Below, one piece after another: positions 5,749 to 13,107 of a stretch of DNA of 13,318 nucleotides. Numbering within the stretch: the stretch's first letter is position 1; every line of letters starts with the position of its first letter. Both the position numbers and the translations under genes were made by a program. The stretch is taken from positions 1 through 13,318 of the forward strand of contig JAUVKN010000087.1 of the NCBI GenBank assembly GCA_030596245.1. The letters are read 5' to 3'. This stretch comes from Bacteroidia bacterium (GTDB lineage: Bacteria; Bacteroidota; Bacteroidia; Bacteroidales; GCA-2748055). Under the pieces are notes generated by a model, which saw nothing but the letters and a program-made list of their open reading frames with translations, was not told the origin of the DNA and made no database searches.

Positions 5749-7611
5749 TTAGGTTATCAGCAAAAGCAAAAGGATGACCAGGCCGGCCAAGACCCAAAGG
5801 GTGTAATCGTGCAAAATCCCGGAATGAGCCCTGCTGAACAATCTACCCAGCCAGGTTAAGAACTGCCTGGTAAGATCGTACAGATCAAACCATTTATCCT
5901 TTGCCTTCCGGTACATGAAAGCAAGCCATTTGAATTCCTGGAAACTCTTGTAGAATTCAAGTGTGGAGAAGGAGGTCTCTTCCTGCATCTTCTCTCCTCC
6001 CACGAAACTATCCAAAGTGCGGAAATTCTTCAAGTTGCCCATGAGGTAGATCAGGATACCAAGTGCAATGGATACCAGGACAAGGAGACTTACGGTGGAG
6101 GAGTCCCAGATACCTGTATACTCAAATACTCCGGTAACAGGCATGAACAGTCTGGGAATAATCTGGTTTGTTGCAAATACCCCGAAACCAATACACCCCA
6201 TCGCAAGAATCAACATGGGTATCCACATAACAGGAGATGCTTCGCGTACGGCTGACAACTCCTTTCTCTGGCGGCCCAGGAAAATCCCCCCTATGAATTT
6301 TATAAAGCTGGCCAGTGTGAGTGCAGAGCCAAGGACTGCAAGCCCAAGCCAGATGATCCATAGTTTGTTGGCGATCCCGATTCCCTGACCAAAATCGATA
6401 ATCCCCTGGTAGATCATCCATTTGGAAGCAAATCCGTTAAAGGGAGGGATCCCCGATATGGAGAGGGCAAAAATAAGTGCTGCAAAAAAGGTGAGTGGCA
6501 TGGCCCGGGATAAACCACCAAGCTCATTCAACTCTTCCTTCCCGGTTTGTTGCTCCACGGCCCCTGCAGTCAGAAACAAGCCCCCTTTGTAGATGGCATT
6601 ATTGATCATATGGAAAAGGCCAGCGGCAACTCCGATCAGGGAACCAAGCCCAAAACCTAAAATCATATAACCCACCTGGGATACAGCATGAAATCCCAGC
6701 AATCGTTTGTAATTGTGTTGTACCAGTGCCATCATGACTGCTGTTATAATGGTGATTACCCCAATGGTAAGCATCATGAAACGCAACCACTCACCCACAG
6801 CGAAGAGTCCGGTGGTGATCCTGGCAAGGAAATAGATGCCAAGGAGTTTATCCAGTGATGCAGGCAGGTATGCCGATGAGGTGGCTGGAGCCTTTTCTGC
6901 GTAATCGGGCACCCATGTGTGGAAAGGGAATGCACCAGCTTTGGTAAAACTGCCTGCAAGAAGGGCAAGAAAAGCAACTGTTCTCACCAGATCGCTGGTG
7001 GGCAGGGTAATTTCATCCATATTCAGAGTACCCGTGATTCTCCAGATAATGGCAATTCCCAGAATCATGATCCCGTCGGAGGCCCCGATGATGATCAGGG
7101 TTTTTTTGGCTGCAGCACTGCTTGTTTCGTCATTTCCACGGATCAGCCGATAGAGGGTTAGCCCAAGTATTCCCCAACAAATGAGAAATAACAGCAGATT
7201 GTTGGAGAGAACAGCACCAAAAGAGAATCCCAGTGTAATCAGGAACCAGGCATGGTAGTTTCGCATGGCTCCTGCAGTTTTATACATGATGGAGTATACA
7301 GCTATTAAGAGGGATAACAGGCTGATAAATAAAGTAATCAACTTGCTGAGTCCGTCCAGGGAAAAGGAGCTGTATTTGTCGGCATCGGCATAGGCATTCA
7401 GTCCCGGAGTCTGCATTCCTGATGCAGCGACCCAGTCTCCCAACGAGAAAACTATATCTTCTGAACCGAAGAGCCGGATGGCCAGAAAGCCGGTAATTAG
7501 GGTTACCCCGATGGCAATGATGCCCTTGATGAATCGAAAACCGGCAGGAATTAGAAACAACAGCAGTCCGATCAAAACGGGCAGGACGATGATATTTATG
7601 GCCTGGGTCAT
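5749..7611 (-). CDS. NuoL/MrpA/HyfB-like antiporter-type membrane subunit
   Basis: This 620-residue protein has roughly 15-16 membrane helices and belongs to the proton-conducting transporter family. Lys224 (TM7, in SFTKAGAFPFHTWVPDYAEK), Lys255 (TM8, in LPASLDKLLGIYFLAR), His334 and Lys342 (FHMINNAIYKGGLFL) and Lys438 are retained. The TM5 glutamate normally found in a WE motif is replaced: the protein reads LFLICWGILGLTLYR with Gly at 147. After the antiporter core comes FVGGE (537-541) and a charged, amphipathic stretch to about 600, then a final hydrophobic helix (604-619), resembling the lateral helix and last TM of NuoL or MbhI. The gene follows the large subunit by 9 bases. With mrpD it gives this complex two antiporter-like subunits, one more than archaeal Mbh. 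Confidence 0.92.
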   Translation of the reverse strand: MTQAINIIVLPVLIGLLLFLIPAGFRFIKGIIAIGVTLITGFLAIRLFGSEDIVFSLGDWVAASGMQTPGLNAYADADKYSSFSLDGLSKLITLFISLLSLLIAVYSIMYKTAGAMRNYHAWFLITLGFSFGAVLSNNLLLFLICWGILGLTLYRLIRGNDETSSAAAKKTLIIIGASDGIMILGIAIIWRITGTLNMDEITLPTSDLVRTVAFLALLAGSFTKAGAFPFHTWVPDYAEKAPATSSAYLPASLDKLLGIYFLARITTGLFAVGEWLRFMMLTIGVITIITAVMMALVQHNYKRLLGFHAVSQVGYMILGFGLGSLIGVAAGLFHMINNAIYKGGLFLTAGAVEQQTGKEELNELGGLSRAMPLTFFAALIFALSISGIPPFNGFASKWMIYQGIIDFGQGIGIANKLWIIWLGLAVLGSALTLASFIKFIGGIFLGRQRKELSAVREASPVMWIPMLILAMGCIGFGVFATNQIIPRLFMPVTGVFEYTGIWDSSTVSLLVLVSIALGILIYLMGNLKNFRTLDSFVGGEKMQEETSFSTLEFYKSFQEFKWLAFMYRKAKDKWFDLYDLTRQFLTWLGRLFSRAHSGILHDYTLWVLAGLVILLLLLIT

Positions 7612-7620
7612 TGTTATGGG

Positions 7621-8814
7621 TTATTCATTGTTCAGCAATCGGTTTGTTATCTGTGTGGAGTGTTCGATGATCTCTTTTGCATTCATGATCCGTTGACCGT
7701 TGTTTCGGTCAATGGCCACTGCCAGCCGTTCCGTACAACAATAGCAGGGATCCACTGCAGCCAGCGTTATGGTAGCATCGGAAATGCTCTGTCCCACACA
7801 GGACTTTTTAAATGTGGCAATGTTGGTGTAGCTTGGAGCCCGAATTTTGTGACGTGCAGGAGAATTGGATCCGTCGGAAACCACGAAATGAAAGACTTCA
7901 CCCCTGGGCGCTTCGGCCCGACCGATCCCATAGCCTTCCGGGATATGTTTTACCTTCACATCGATATCCCCCTCTTTTTCTCTCTTCAATCCTTCGAGGC
8001 ACTGTTCGATGATGGAGATCGATTCATACATCTCCAGCAACCTTACCTCGGCTTTGGCAAACACATCCCCGGCCTCTGATGTGATCACCTTCCAGTTCAC
8101 CAGCGGATAGGCTGCATACGGATCGTCACGTCTGATATCTATATCAACACCCGAGGCCCTGGCTGTGGGTCCCACAGCAGCAAAATTCACAATATCTTCC
8201 CTGGTGAGTACTCCCACACCTTTGGTCCGGGCATGAAAAACGGGATCATCCGTCACCGCTCCCACCAGCAGGTCCGTTTTTTTCTTGACCAGGGCCAGCA
8301 CCTCTTGGATGGCTGGTATTTTTGCCTTTTCAATATCCCTGCGAACCCCTCCTATCTTGAACATCGCATAGTTGTTCCTGTTCCCGGCGATCATTTCAAA
8401 CAGGTCAAGCACAGGTTCCCTGTACTTCCAGGCCCACATAAAGACGGTATTGTAACCAAGGAAATGGCCGGCCAATCCCACCCATAGCAGGTGACTGTGT
8501 ATTCTTTCCAGTTCTCCAATAATAGAGCGGATGTATTTGGCACGGTTGGTAATTTCAACATTTATGATCTCTTCCACACTGTTTGCAAAGGCAAAAGGAT
8601 GGGAAGTGGAACATATGCCACAGATCCTTTCCACCAGGAAGAAAACCTCGTCATAGCTTTTTTTCTCACTGAGTTTCTCAATCCCCCGGTGGTTGTATCC
8701 GGTTTCCCATTTTATATCTTTAACGATCTCCCCTTCACAATACAACTTAAAGAGTTCAGGTTCTTCCTGCAGGGGATGGTAGGGTCCTATAGGTATCAAC
8801 GTCTGTTTGCTCAT
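7621..8814 (-). CDS. Group 4 [NiFe]-hydrogenase large (catalytic) subunit, NuoD-like
   Basis: This 397-residue protein carries the Ni-Fe active site that makes or oxidises H2. The N-terminal ligand motif is RICGICSTSH (residues 63-72, ligands Cys65 and Cys68). The C-terminal one is DPCYCCTER (355-363, ligands Cys357 and Cys360). With both pairs intact it is a hydrogenase, not a complex I NuoD/Fpo-type subunit, which lacks these cysteines. The residue before Cys360 is an additional Cys359, where group 4 enzymes usually have Ser or Ala. A 34-residue extension follows Arg363 and fits cleavage by the HycI-like protease of this operon. The ATG overlaps the upstream NuoC-like stop by 4 bases. It belongs with the Mbh/Ech/Hyc/Coo family; the exact subgroup needs a tree. 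Confidence 0.96.
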   Translation of the reverse strand: MSKQTLIPIGPYHPLQEEPELFKLYCEGEIVKDIKWETGYNHRGIEKLSEKKSYDEVFFLVERICGICSTSHPFAFANSVEEIINVEITNRAKYIRSIIGELERIHSHLLWVGLAGHFLGYNTVFMWAWKYREPVLDLFEMIAGNRNNYAMFKIGGVRRDIEKAKIPAIQEVLALVKKKTDLLVGAVTDDPVFHARTKGVGVLTREDIVNFAAVGPTARASGVDIDIRRDDPYAAYPLVNWKVITSEAGDVFAKAEVRLLEMYESISIIEQCLEGLKREKEGDIDVKVKHIPEGYGIGRAEAPRGEVFHFVVSDGSNSPARHKIRAPSYTNIATFKKSCVGQSISDATITLAAVDPCYCCTERLAVAIDRNNGQRIMNAKEIIEHSTQITNRLLNNE

Positions 8815-9263
8815 TGTTGCACCTCCCCTTTTGATTTAAAATCTTTCCTGTAGGGATAGACTCCTTTGGCCCAGTTGCCATCAGAAAGTAGTTGGTCCAG
8901 GTTTGGATGATTGAGAAAATCGATGCCAAAAAGTTCATGCATTTCCCTTTCAATCCAGTTGGTGGCCTCGAACATATTGGAAAGAGATTCCACCTCAGGT
9001 TTAATATTGTCCAGGATCACAAGAAGATTCAGGATGAGACCTGTTTGATCGAAACTGAAATGGTAATAGATCTCAAACCCCCTTCTGGTATGAAGCGCAG
9101 AGGCGATAATAAACCGAAATCCCATGGTTTTATAAAGGTGTTCGGTCATGGCAACCAAAGCTTCAGGATGAATGGTAAGGGTCACCCTCCGGTCATTTTT
9201 TGTGACAGTCTCCAGGATCTCTTTCCCGAACGTTTTTTTCAATTCTTCAAGCACCATCATCAT
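8811..9263 (-). CDS. NuoC/MbhK/EchD-like hydrogenase subunit
   Basis: This 150-residue soluble subunit belongs to the 30-kDa complex I subunit (NuoC) family. It packs against the large subunit on the cytoplasmic arm. The family signature lies at about residues 102-143: TNWIEREMHELFGIDFLNHP (102-121, with the conserved ERE..LFGI..xxHP), then LLSDGNWAKGVYPYRKDF. It overlaps the small-subunit stop by one base (TGATG) and the large-subunit start by 4. Three consecutive ATG codons open the gene, so the exact start may be one or two residues shorter. Confidence 0.93.
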   Translation of the reverse strand: MMMVLEELKKTFGKEILETVTKNDRRVTLTIHPEALVAMTEHLYKTMGFRFIIASALHTRRGFEIYYHFSFDQTGLILNLLVILDNIKPEVESLSNMFEATNWIEREMHELFGIDFLNHPNLDQLLSDGNWAKGVYPYRKDFKSKGEVQQ

Positions 9264-9676
9264 CAGTTTTTACCAAGCAGTTTAACGATACCAGCCAGGA
9301 TAGCTTCAGGTTTAGGGGGACACCCCGGGATGTAAGCATCTACTGGGATGATCTTGTCCACCGGACCTGCAAATGTCTCTCCTTCTGCAAAAATCCCACC
9401 GGTACAACCACAGGCTCCAATGGCCACAACCAATACAGGTTTGGGTGCCTGCTCATAAATCTCAAGCAGTCGTGGTTTGTCCTTTTTATTGATGGAGCCA
9501 TTCACCAATAGTACATCGGCATGTCTGATGCTTCCTACCAGTACCATTCCGAACCGCTCCACATCGTATTTTGGTGTCAGGCAAGCCAATATTTCGATAT
9601 CACAATTGTTGCACGATGCTCCTCCAAAATGAAAAAGCCAGAGTGATTTTTTGAAACAGAATGTTTTAAAGCCCAC
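9263..9676 (-). CDS. Group 4 [NiFe]-hydrogenase small subunit, NuoB/MbhJ-like
   Basis: This 137-residue subunit holds the proximal [4Fe-4S] cluster next to the Ni-Fe site. The four ligands are evident: Cys22 and Cys25 (GGASCNNCDIE), Cys89 (AIGACGCTGG) and Cys119 (YIPGCPPKPEAI). The short length, with no twin-arginine signal and only one cluster site, is typical of group 4 enzymes and of complex I NuoB. Translation starts at GTG (9674-9676); an in-frame TGA two codons upstream leaves no longer option. The gene follows the NuoH-like gene by 11 bases and overlaps the NuoC-like start by one. Confidence 0.95.
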   Translation of the reverse strand: MGFKTFCFKKSLWLFHFGGASCNNCDIEILACLTPKYDVERFGMVLVGSIRHADVLLVNGSINKKDKPRLLEIYEQAPKPVLVVAIGACGCTGGIFAEGETFAGPVDKIIPVDAYIPGCPPKPEAILAGIVKLLGKN

Positions 9677-9687
9677 AGTTCAATTTT

Positions 9688-10620
9688 TTATAAGCCAAAT
9701 ATTGCAAGCACAATGGCGATGATCGCCAGAAGATTCATCCAGGTGAAGAAGAAGCGAATGGCCTGCTTGATTTTTACCCGGGGATTGGTGTTTCGGATCA
9801 GCGTGAGCAATAGTACTACAGCAAGCAGTTTCAATATGGCCCACAGGATGTGAATACCTTCCAGTTTGATGCCATTCATGAGGATGGCGATAATGAAAGC
9901 TGGAAGGATAAAGAAGAGCATATATTTAGAGAGCCTTATCATGGCATAGGGGGTTCCCGAATATTCAATAAATATGCCATCGCAGATCTCGGTCTCCGCT
10001 TCGGGCATGTCAAAGGGGACCAGTGCCAGTTTTGCCTGCAGACAGAAAATGGCAACAATAAAAAGAAGTACCCCGGAAAAACTACCTATAAAGGGTGATC
10101 CCTCCCGTTGAATTTGTATGATCTGGTATAGATCGATGCTCTGTCCCGATTTGATAATGATCCCTGCCATGACCAGCAAAAATGTGAGTTCATAACTCAT
10201 GATCAGTTTCATCTCCCTGGATGCTCCAACTGCCGCCAGTGGATTTCCCGAGGAGAGTGCACCAATCACATAGGTCAGCGATGGAATGGTAAGCAGGTAG
10301 AAAATTACGATCAGGTCACCATGAAAACCGGTGGTGATGTTCATCAGTGGTAGCAGGATAAAAACCCCGGCCATGGTAGCACCAAACACAGCGAAAACAG
10401 GTGCGGCAAGGAACACTCCTTTTGCTCCCCTGGCAGGCAGGATGGTCTCTTTTACCAGCAACAATTTAAAGAAATCGTAAAATGGTTGTAAAAGGGGAGG
10501 CCCTTTCCGGAACTGGACCCTGGCAGTTATTTTACGGTCAAACCAGGAGAGAAAAGCTCCAATAACAGCCGCAAAAAGAAAACCCGGATAGATGAGAAAA
10601 TAGAAGAGGTAGGTTTCCAT
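9688..10620 (-). CDS. NuoH/MbhM/EchB-like membrane anchor subunit
   Basis: This 310-residue protein has about eight membrane helices and anchors the hydrogenase arm to the membrane, at the junction with the ion-pumping subunits. Conserved NuoH-family loops are visible: FDRKITARVQFRKGPPLLQP (residues 27-46) leading into FYDFFKLLLVKE; GASREMKLIMSYEL (132-145); and VPFDMPEAETEICDGIFIEY (201-220), with its run of acidic residues at the quinone-site-like cavity. The gene starts 10 bases after the polyferredoxin gene. No clear Shine-Dalgarno sequence precedes its ATG. Confidence 0.95.
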   Translation of the reverse strand: METYLFYFLIYPGFLFAAVIGAFLSWFDRKITARVQFRKGPPLLQPFYDFFKLLLVKETILPARGAKGVFLAAPVFAVFGATMAGVFILLPLMNITTGFHGDLIVIFYLLTIPSLTYVIGALSSGNPLAAVGASREMKLIMSYELTFLLVMAGIIIKSGQSIDLYQIIQIQREGSPFIGSFSGVLLFIVAIFCLQAKLALVPFDMPEAETEICDGIFIEYSGTPYAMIRLSKYMLFFILPAFIIAILMNGIKLEGIHILWAILKLLAVVLLLTLIRNTNPRVKIKQAIRFFFTWMNLLAIIAIVLAIFGL

Positions 10621-10630
10621 AACAATCGAT

Positions 10631-11128
10631 TTACAAATTGTCAGTTTTCCACATACGCTCTCTTACGAGGATGTGGTCATTCAGCTTGAAAATGTGTTGC
10701 TCAGGATCTTCCTCCATATCCACAAGTTGTACGGCGCCTTCAGGCGAATTCCTGATGAACTGGTCCAGTTCTTTTTTATCCATTACATCATAATAATTCT
10801 CCTCATCCCTGTGATAGTCAAAAAAATCTGTCATCATGGTACCGAAAGGACAGATTACCACACAGGACTTACAGGAGATACAGAGGTTGGTGGAACGGGT
10901 AATGATGTCTTCCTCATTTTTTTCCAGGGCATCGGCTGGGCAAACTTCGATGCAGGGTGCATCGGTGCATCGCCTGCAGGTAAATTGAAAAACCGCCAGT
11001 TCCCTGATGCTTTTCAATCCCTGAGCTCCTACTGAAGGTCCATAGAGCCCTTCCGGTGGAGATTCATCACTGCTTTTCCCCGGGAGTGATCTGAATTTTT
11101 CGAGATCAATAAGGATCTTTTGTGCCAT
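10631..11128 (-). CDS. HycB/CooF-like two-[4Fe-4S] electron-transfer protein
   Basis: This 165-residue soluble ferredoxin-like protein has two cluster motifs: C51-x2-C54-x4-C59-x3-C63-P (CRRCTDAPCIEVCP) and C83-x2-C86-x2-C89-x3-C93-P (CISCKSCVVICPFGTM). The C-x2-C-x4-C-x3-C spacing of the first is characteristic of the HycB/CooF/DmsB-type dicluster family. Only two of the four clusters of the larger members are present. The N-terminal 45 residues (PGKSSDESPPEGLYGPSVGA region) and the acidic C-terminal third contain no further cysteines. Placed between the flavoprotein gene (2-base gap) and the NuoH-like gene (10-base gap), it probably relays electrons between the input module and the hydrogenase. 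Confidence 0.92.
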   Translation of the reverse strand: MAQKILIDLEKFRSLPGKSSDESPPEGLYGPSVGAQGLKSIRELAVFQFTCRRCTDAPCIEVCPADALEKNEEDIITRSTNLCISCKSCVVICPFGTMMTDFFDYHRDEENYYDVMDKKELDQFIRNSPEGAVQLVDMEEDPEQHIFKLNDHILVRERMWKTDNL

Positions 11129-11130
11129 GG

Positions 11131-11949
11131 TTAATTCCAGATATGGGGTTGATCTTTGATTTCATCATAGGTGAATACGGGACCATCCTTGCAGACAAGG
11201 TATTTGCCCATCATGCAGTGACCGCATTTCCCCAATCCGCACGACATGTTCTTCTCCATGGAGAGGAATATGTCAGATTCGGGGTAACCCATTTCTAGCA
11301 GTTTCATGGTGCCGAACTTCATCATGATGGGGGGGCCACAGACGACTGCAACAGAGTTATTAATATCCATTTCTACATCATCCAGCAAAACAGTGACAAC
11401 CCCCACTCTTTCTGTCCAATTCTCATCGGGCTGGTCCACGCTACGCAATACTTCAAACTTGGGGGTTTGCCTCAGCTCCTCGACGTAGGGTTTGTAGACG
11501 CAATCCTCAGGAGTTTTTGAACCATAACAGAGGGTCACTTTTCTAAGCTTATCGGAGATGGCAATCAGGTTGTACAGCAGGGAACGGATGGGAGCAAAAC
11601 CACAACCTCCCCCCAGGATTAGCACCTCTTTGTCGTAGAATTTCTCAACCGGATATCCGCGTCCGTATGGTCCCCTGATCCCCATTTTTTCCCCGGGCTG
11701 CATGTTGTGCATGTGGTCCGTTACGTATCCGGTCTTCATCACAGTGATCTCCAACTGGTCGGATTTAAGAGGAGAAGATGAGGGTGTGAATGGTGCTTCT
11801 CCCATACCGTCGATGGTCACTTCAATGAACTGTCCGGTTGCAAAAGAGAACGCTTCCTCGGGAACCAATACAAATGTTTTAATCAAGGGTGATTCATTGA
11901 TGACCTTGATCAACTCAGATTTAAGAGGCTTGTATAGATTACCATTCAT
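11131..11949 (-). CDS. FAD/NAD(P)-binding [2Fe-2S] oxidoreductase, sulfhydrogenase gamma/AsrB-like
   Basis: This 272-residue protein belongs to the ferredoxin-NADP+ reductase fold group that includes sulfhydrogenase gamma, anaerobic sulfite reductase subunit B and NfnA. Residues about 10-100 form the FAD domain, with EAPFTPSSSP (51-60) at the flavin-binding strand. Residues about 107-225 form the NAD(P) domain, with the glycine-rich VLILGGGCGFAPIRSLLY (109-126) and VVCGPPIMM (202-210). Near the C-terminus C237-x4-C242-x2-C245-x7-C253 (SCGLGKCGHCMMGKYLVC) binds a [2Fe-2S] cluster. It should exchange electrons between NAD(P)H and the partner Fe-S proteins. It lies 11 bases after the first gene and 2 bases before the polyferredoxin gene; an AAAGG about 5 bases before the ATG may be a ribosome binding site. 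NAD versus NADP preference cannot be read here. Confidence 0.92.
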   Translation of the reverse strand: MNGNLYKPLKSELIKVINESPLIKTFVLVPEEAFSFATGQFIEVTIDGMGEAPFTPSSSPLKSDQLEITVMKTGYVTDHMHNMQPGEKMGIRGPYGRGYPVEKFYDKEVLILGGGCGFAPIRSLLYNLIAISDKLRKVTLCYGSKTPEDCVYKPYVEELRQTPKFEVLRSVDQPDENWTERVGVVTVLLDDVEMDINNSVAVVCGPPIMMKFGTMKLLEMGYPESDIFLSMEKNMSCGLGKCGHCMMGKYLVCKDGPVFTYDEIKDQPHIWN

Positions 11950-11960
11950 ACCTTTACTGA

Positions 11961-12956
11961 TTAATTTGACAACTCGACGAACAACTCATTTTTATTTATC
12001 TGGCCAATGCAGGTTTCTATGCATCGGCCACAACCGGTACAGGCCTTTAAATGATATTTTTCCGGCTTCCATACATATTTACACATGTAGCGGTTCCTGA
12101 ACCTTTCTGAAAGGTCTCCAAGGGCATCTTCTCCACCGGCCACCCGCTCAAATCCCGGGTACTGACAGGTGTCCAGCTGCCTGATCTTTTCAAATCCGGG
12201 CTTATCGATAAGCAGGAAGCATGAGCAAGTGGGACAGATGGCACTACATGCCCCGCATGAAACACAGCTGGAAGCGTACTTCTTCCAGGATTCATCTCCG
12301 GCAGAGGAGACCAGCATGCCTGTCTCTTTGTAGTCGGGCAGTTCCCCGTTTTGTTTCTTCAACTGATCCAGTACCTGGGTCCGCAATGTTTCCAGGGATT
12401 CTTCCAGGTTTTTTTCAGGATTCATGGCAACCACAATGCCGAGGGATTCAATAAGTAATTCACCTTTTTTGCTATAGGTAGTGATGATTAAATGTTCCTC
12501 AACCAATGCCAGGGAAAGGTCCGAATGCTCATTCCCGATGGGTTCGATACCGTAATTGGTACAATGACAATGTTCCTGTATGCTCAGGCAGTCTGCGGAA
12601 ATGAGGATTGTATTTTCCCTTCTTCTTCTGTAAGCTGGATCGGGATATTCCTGGTCCAGGTAAATTTCATCCAGAAAAGCCAGGGCCATGACATCACAGT
12701 TGGGTGCGCCAAGAATGACAACTGGTTTCAGTGCTTTAGCCGCTGAAGTCACATTCTCCTTGACAGGAAGGAAAAACTTTTTTAGAGGGGTAACCGGTTT
12801 GGGTTTGTTATAAACGATATCAGGGATCGTGTCGGCATCCACAATTACATAGTCACAACTGAACTCATTTTCAACCGGGGCATATACCTCAAAAGATGAT
12901 AGGAGTTGTAACAGCCTTTCATCCCATTCATGTTTCGGGATTGATATCCTGTTCAT
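11961..12956 (-). CDS. Two-[4Fe-4S] protein, sulfhydrogenase beta/AsrA-like; first gene of the operon
   Basis: This 331-residue cytoplasmic protein belongs to the sulfhydrogenase beta / anaerobic sulfite reductase A family. The N-terminal two thirds contain the family's LGAPNCDVMAL (82-92) and a cysteine cluster ADCLSIQEHCHC (121-132). The C-terminal third carries two [4Fe-4S] motifs: C231-x2-C234-x2-C237-x3-C241-P and C306-x2-C309-x2-C312-x3-C316. In known enzymes this subunit pairs with the flavoprotein encoded next, and the two together pass electrons between NAD(P)H and a catalytic subunit. Here the usual soluble hydrogenase alpha/delta or sulfite reductase C subunits are absent and a membrane hydrogenase follows. 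The ATG at 12956 has no Shine-Dalgarno sequence and an A/T-rich leader, as is common in Bacteroidota. Confidence 0.92.
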   Translation of the reverse strand: MNRISIPKHEWDERLLQLLSSFEVYAPVENEFSCDYVIVDADTIPDIVYNKPKPVTPLKKFFLPVKENVTSAAKALKPVVILGAPNCDVMALAFLDEIYLDQEYPDPAYRRRRENTILISADCLSIQEHCHCTNYGIEPIGNEHSDLSLALVEEHLIITTYSKKGELLIESLGIVVAMNPEKNLEESLETLRTQVLDQLKKQNGELPDYKETGMLVSSAGDESWKKYASSCVSCGACSAICPTCSCFLLIDKPGFEKIRQLDTCQYPGFERVAGGEDALGDLSERFRNRYMCKYVWKPEKYHLKACTGCGRCIETCIGQINKNELFVELSN

Positions 12957-12973
12957 TATATGTGAAAAATATA

Positions 12974-12989
12974 ACTATAAAAATATAGT
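12974..12989. promoter_or_regulatory. Inverted repeat overlapping the operon -7 element
   Basis: ACTATA (12974-12979) and TATAGT (12984-12989) are a perfect 6-bp inverted repeat around AAAA. It lies directly over the proposed -7 element and transcription start of the hydrogenase operon, where a repressor would block initiation. A/T-rich DNA makes chance palindromes common. Confidence 0.35.
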
Positions 12990-13009
12990 GAGGTCCAATA
13001 CGAGTCAAG
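12980..13009 (-). promoter_or_regulatory. Candidate promoter of the hydrogenase-Mrp operon
   Basis: On the minus strand CTTG (13009-13006), an 18-base spacer and TATATTTT (12987-12980) resemble the Bacteroidota promoter TTTG-N19-TAnnTTTG, missing the last G of the -7 element. The same DNA can also be read as TTGACT-N17-TATTTT, close to a general sigma-70 promoter. Transcription would start near 12973, leaving a leader of under 20 bases before the ATG at 12956. Confidence 0.5.
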
Positions 13010-13049
13010 GCATAACCATGTATTATATGCTGAAAAACATAAAGAAAAA

Positions 13050-13100
13050 TTTGTAAATGGCAGAAAGACAAGTAATTAAAATTGTATGATTATTTACAAA
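13050..13100. repeat. Widely spaced inverted repeat in the rex-hydrogenase intergenic region
   Basis: TTTGTAAAT (13050-13058) and ATTTACAAA (13092-13100) are perfect 9-bp inverted copies separated by 33 bases. They may be paired binding sites for a regulator in the divergent promoter region, or one arm pair of a weak cruciform. The centre-to-centre distance is 42 bases, about four helical turns. Confidence 0.4.
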
Positions 13101-13107
13101 ATAGTTG

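Noticed and set aside
5738..5797. Longer start (ATG at 5797) for the DUF4040/MbhE-like gene
   Set aside because: It would overlap the upstream gene by 49 bases and add a polar, non-conserved 20-residue lead; the ATG at 5737 gives a normal 11-base spacing and begins at the first helix.
7621..8814. Membrane-bound sulfane reductase (Mbs/Mbx type)
   Set aside because: Mbs relatives have lost the complete Ni-Fe ligand set; here all four cysteines are present, so a true hydrogenase is the better call.
7621..10620. Part of respiratory complex I (nuoH, B, C, D)
   Set aside because: The large subunit keeps both Ni-Fe cysteine pairs (RICGIC and DPCYCC) and a cleavable tail with a dedicated protease, which complex I NuoD lacks.
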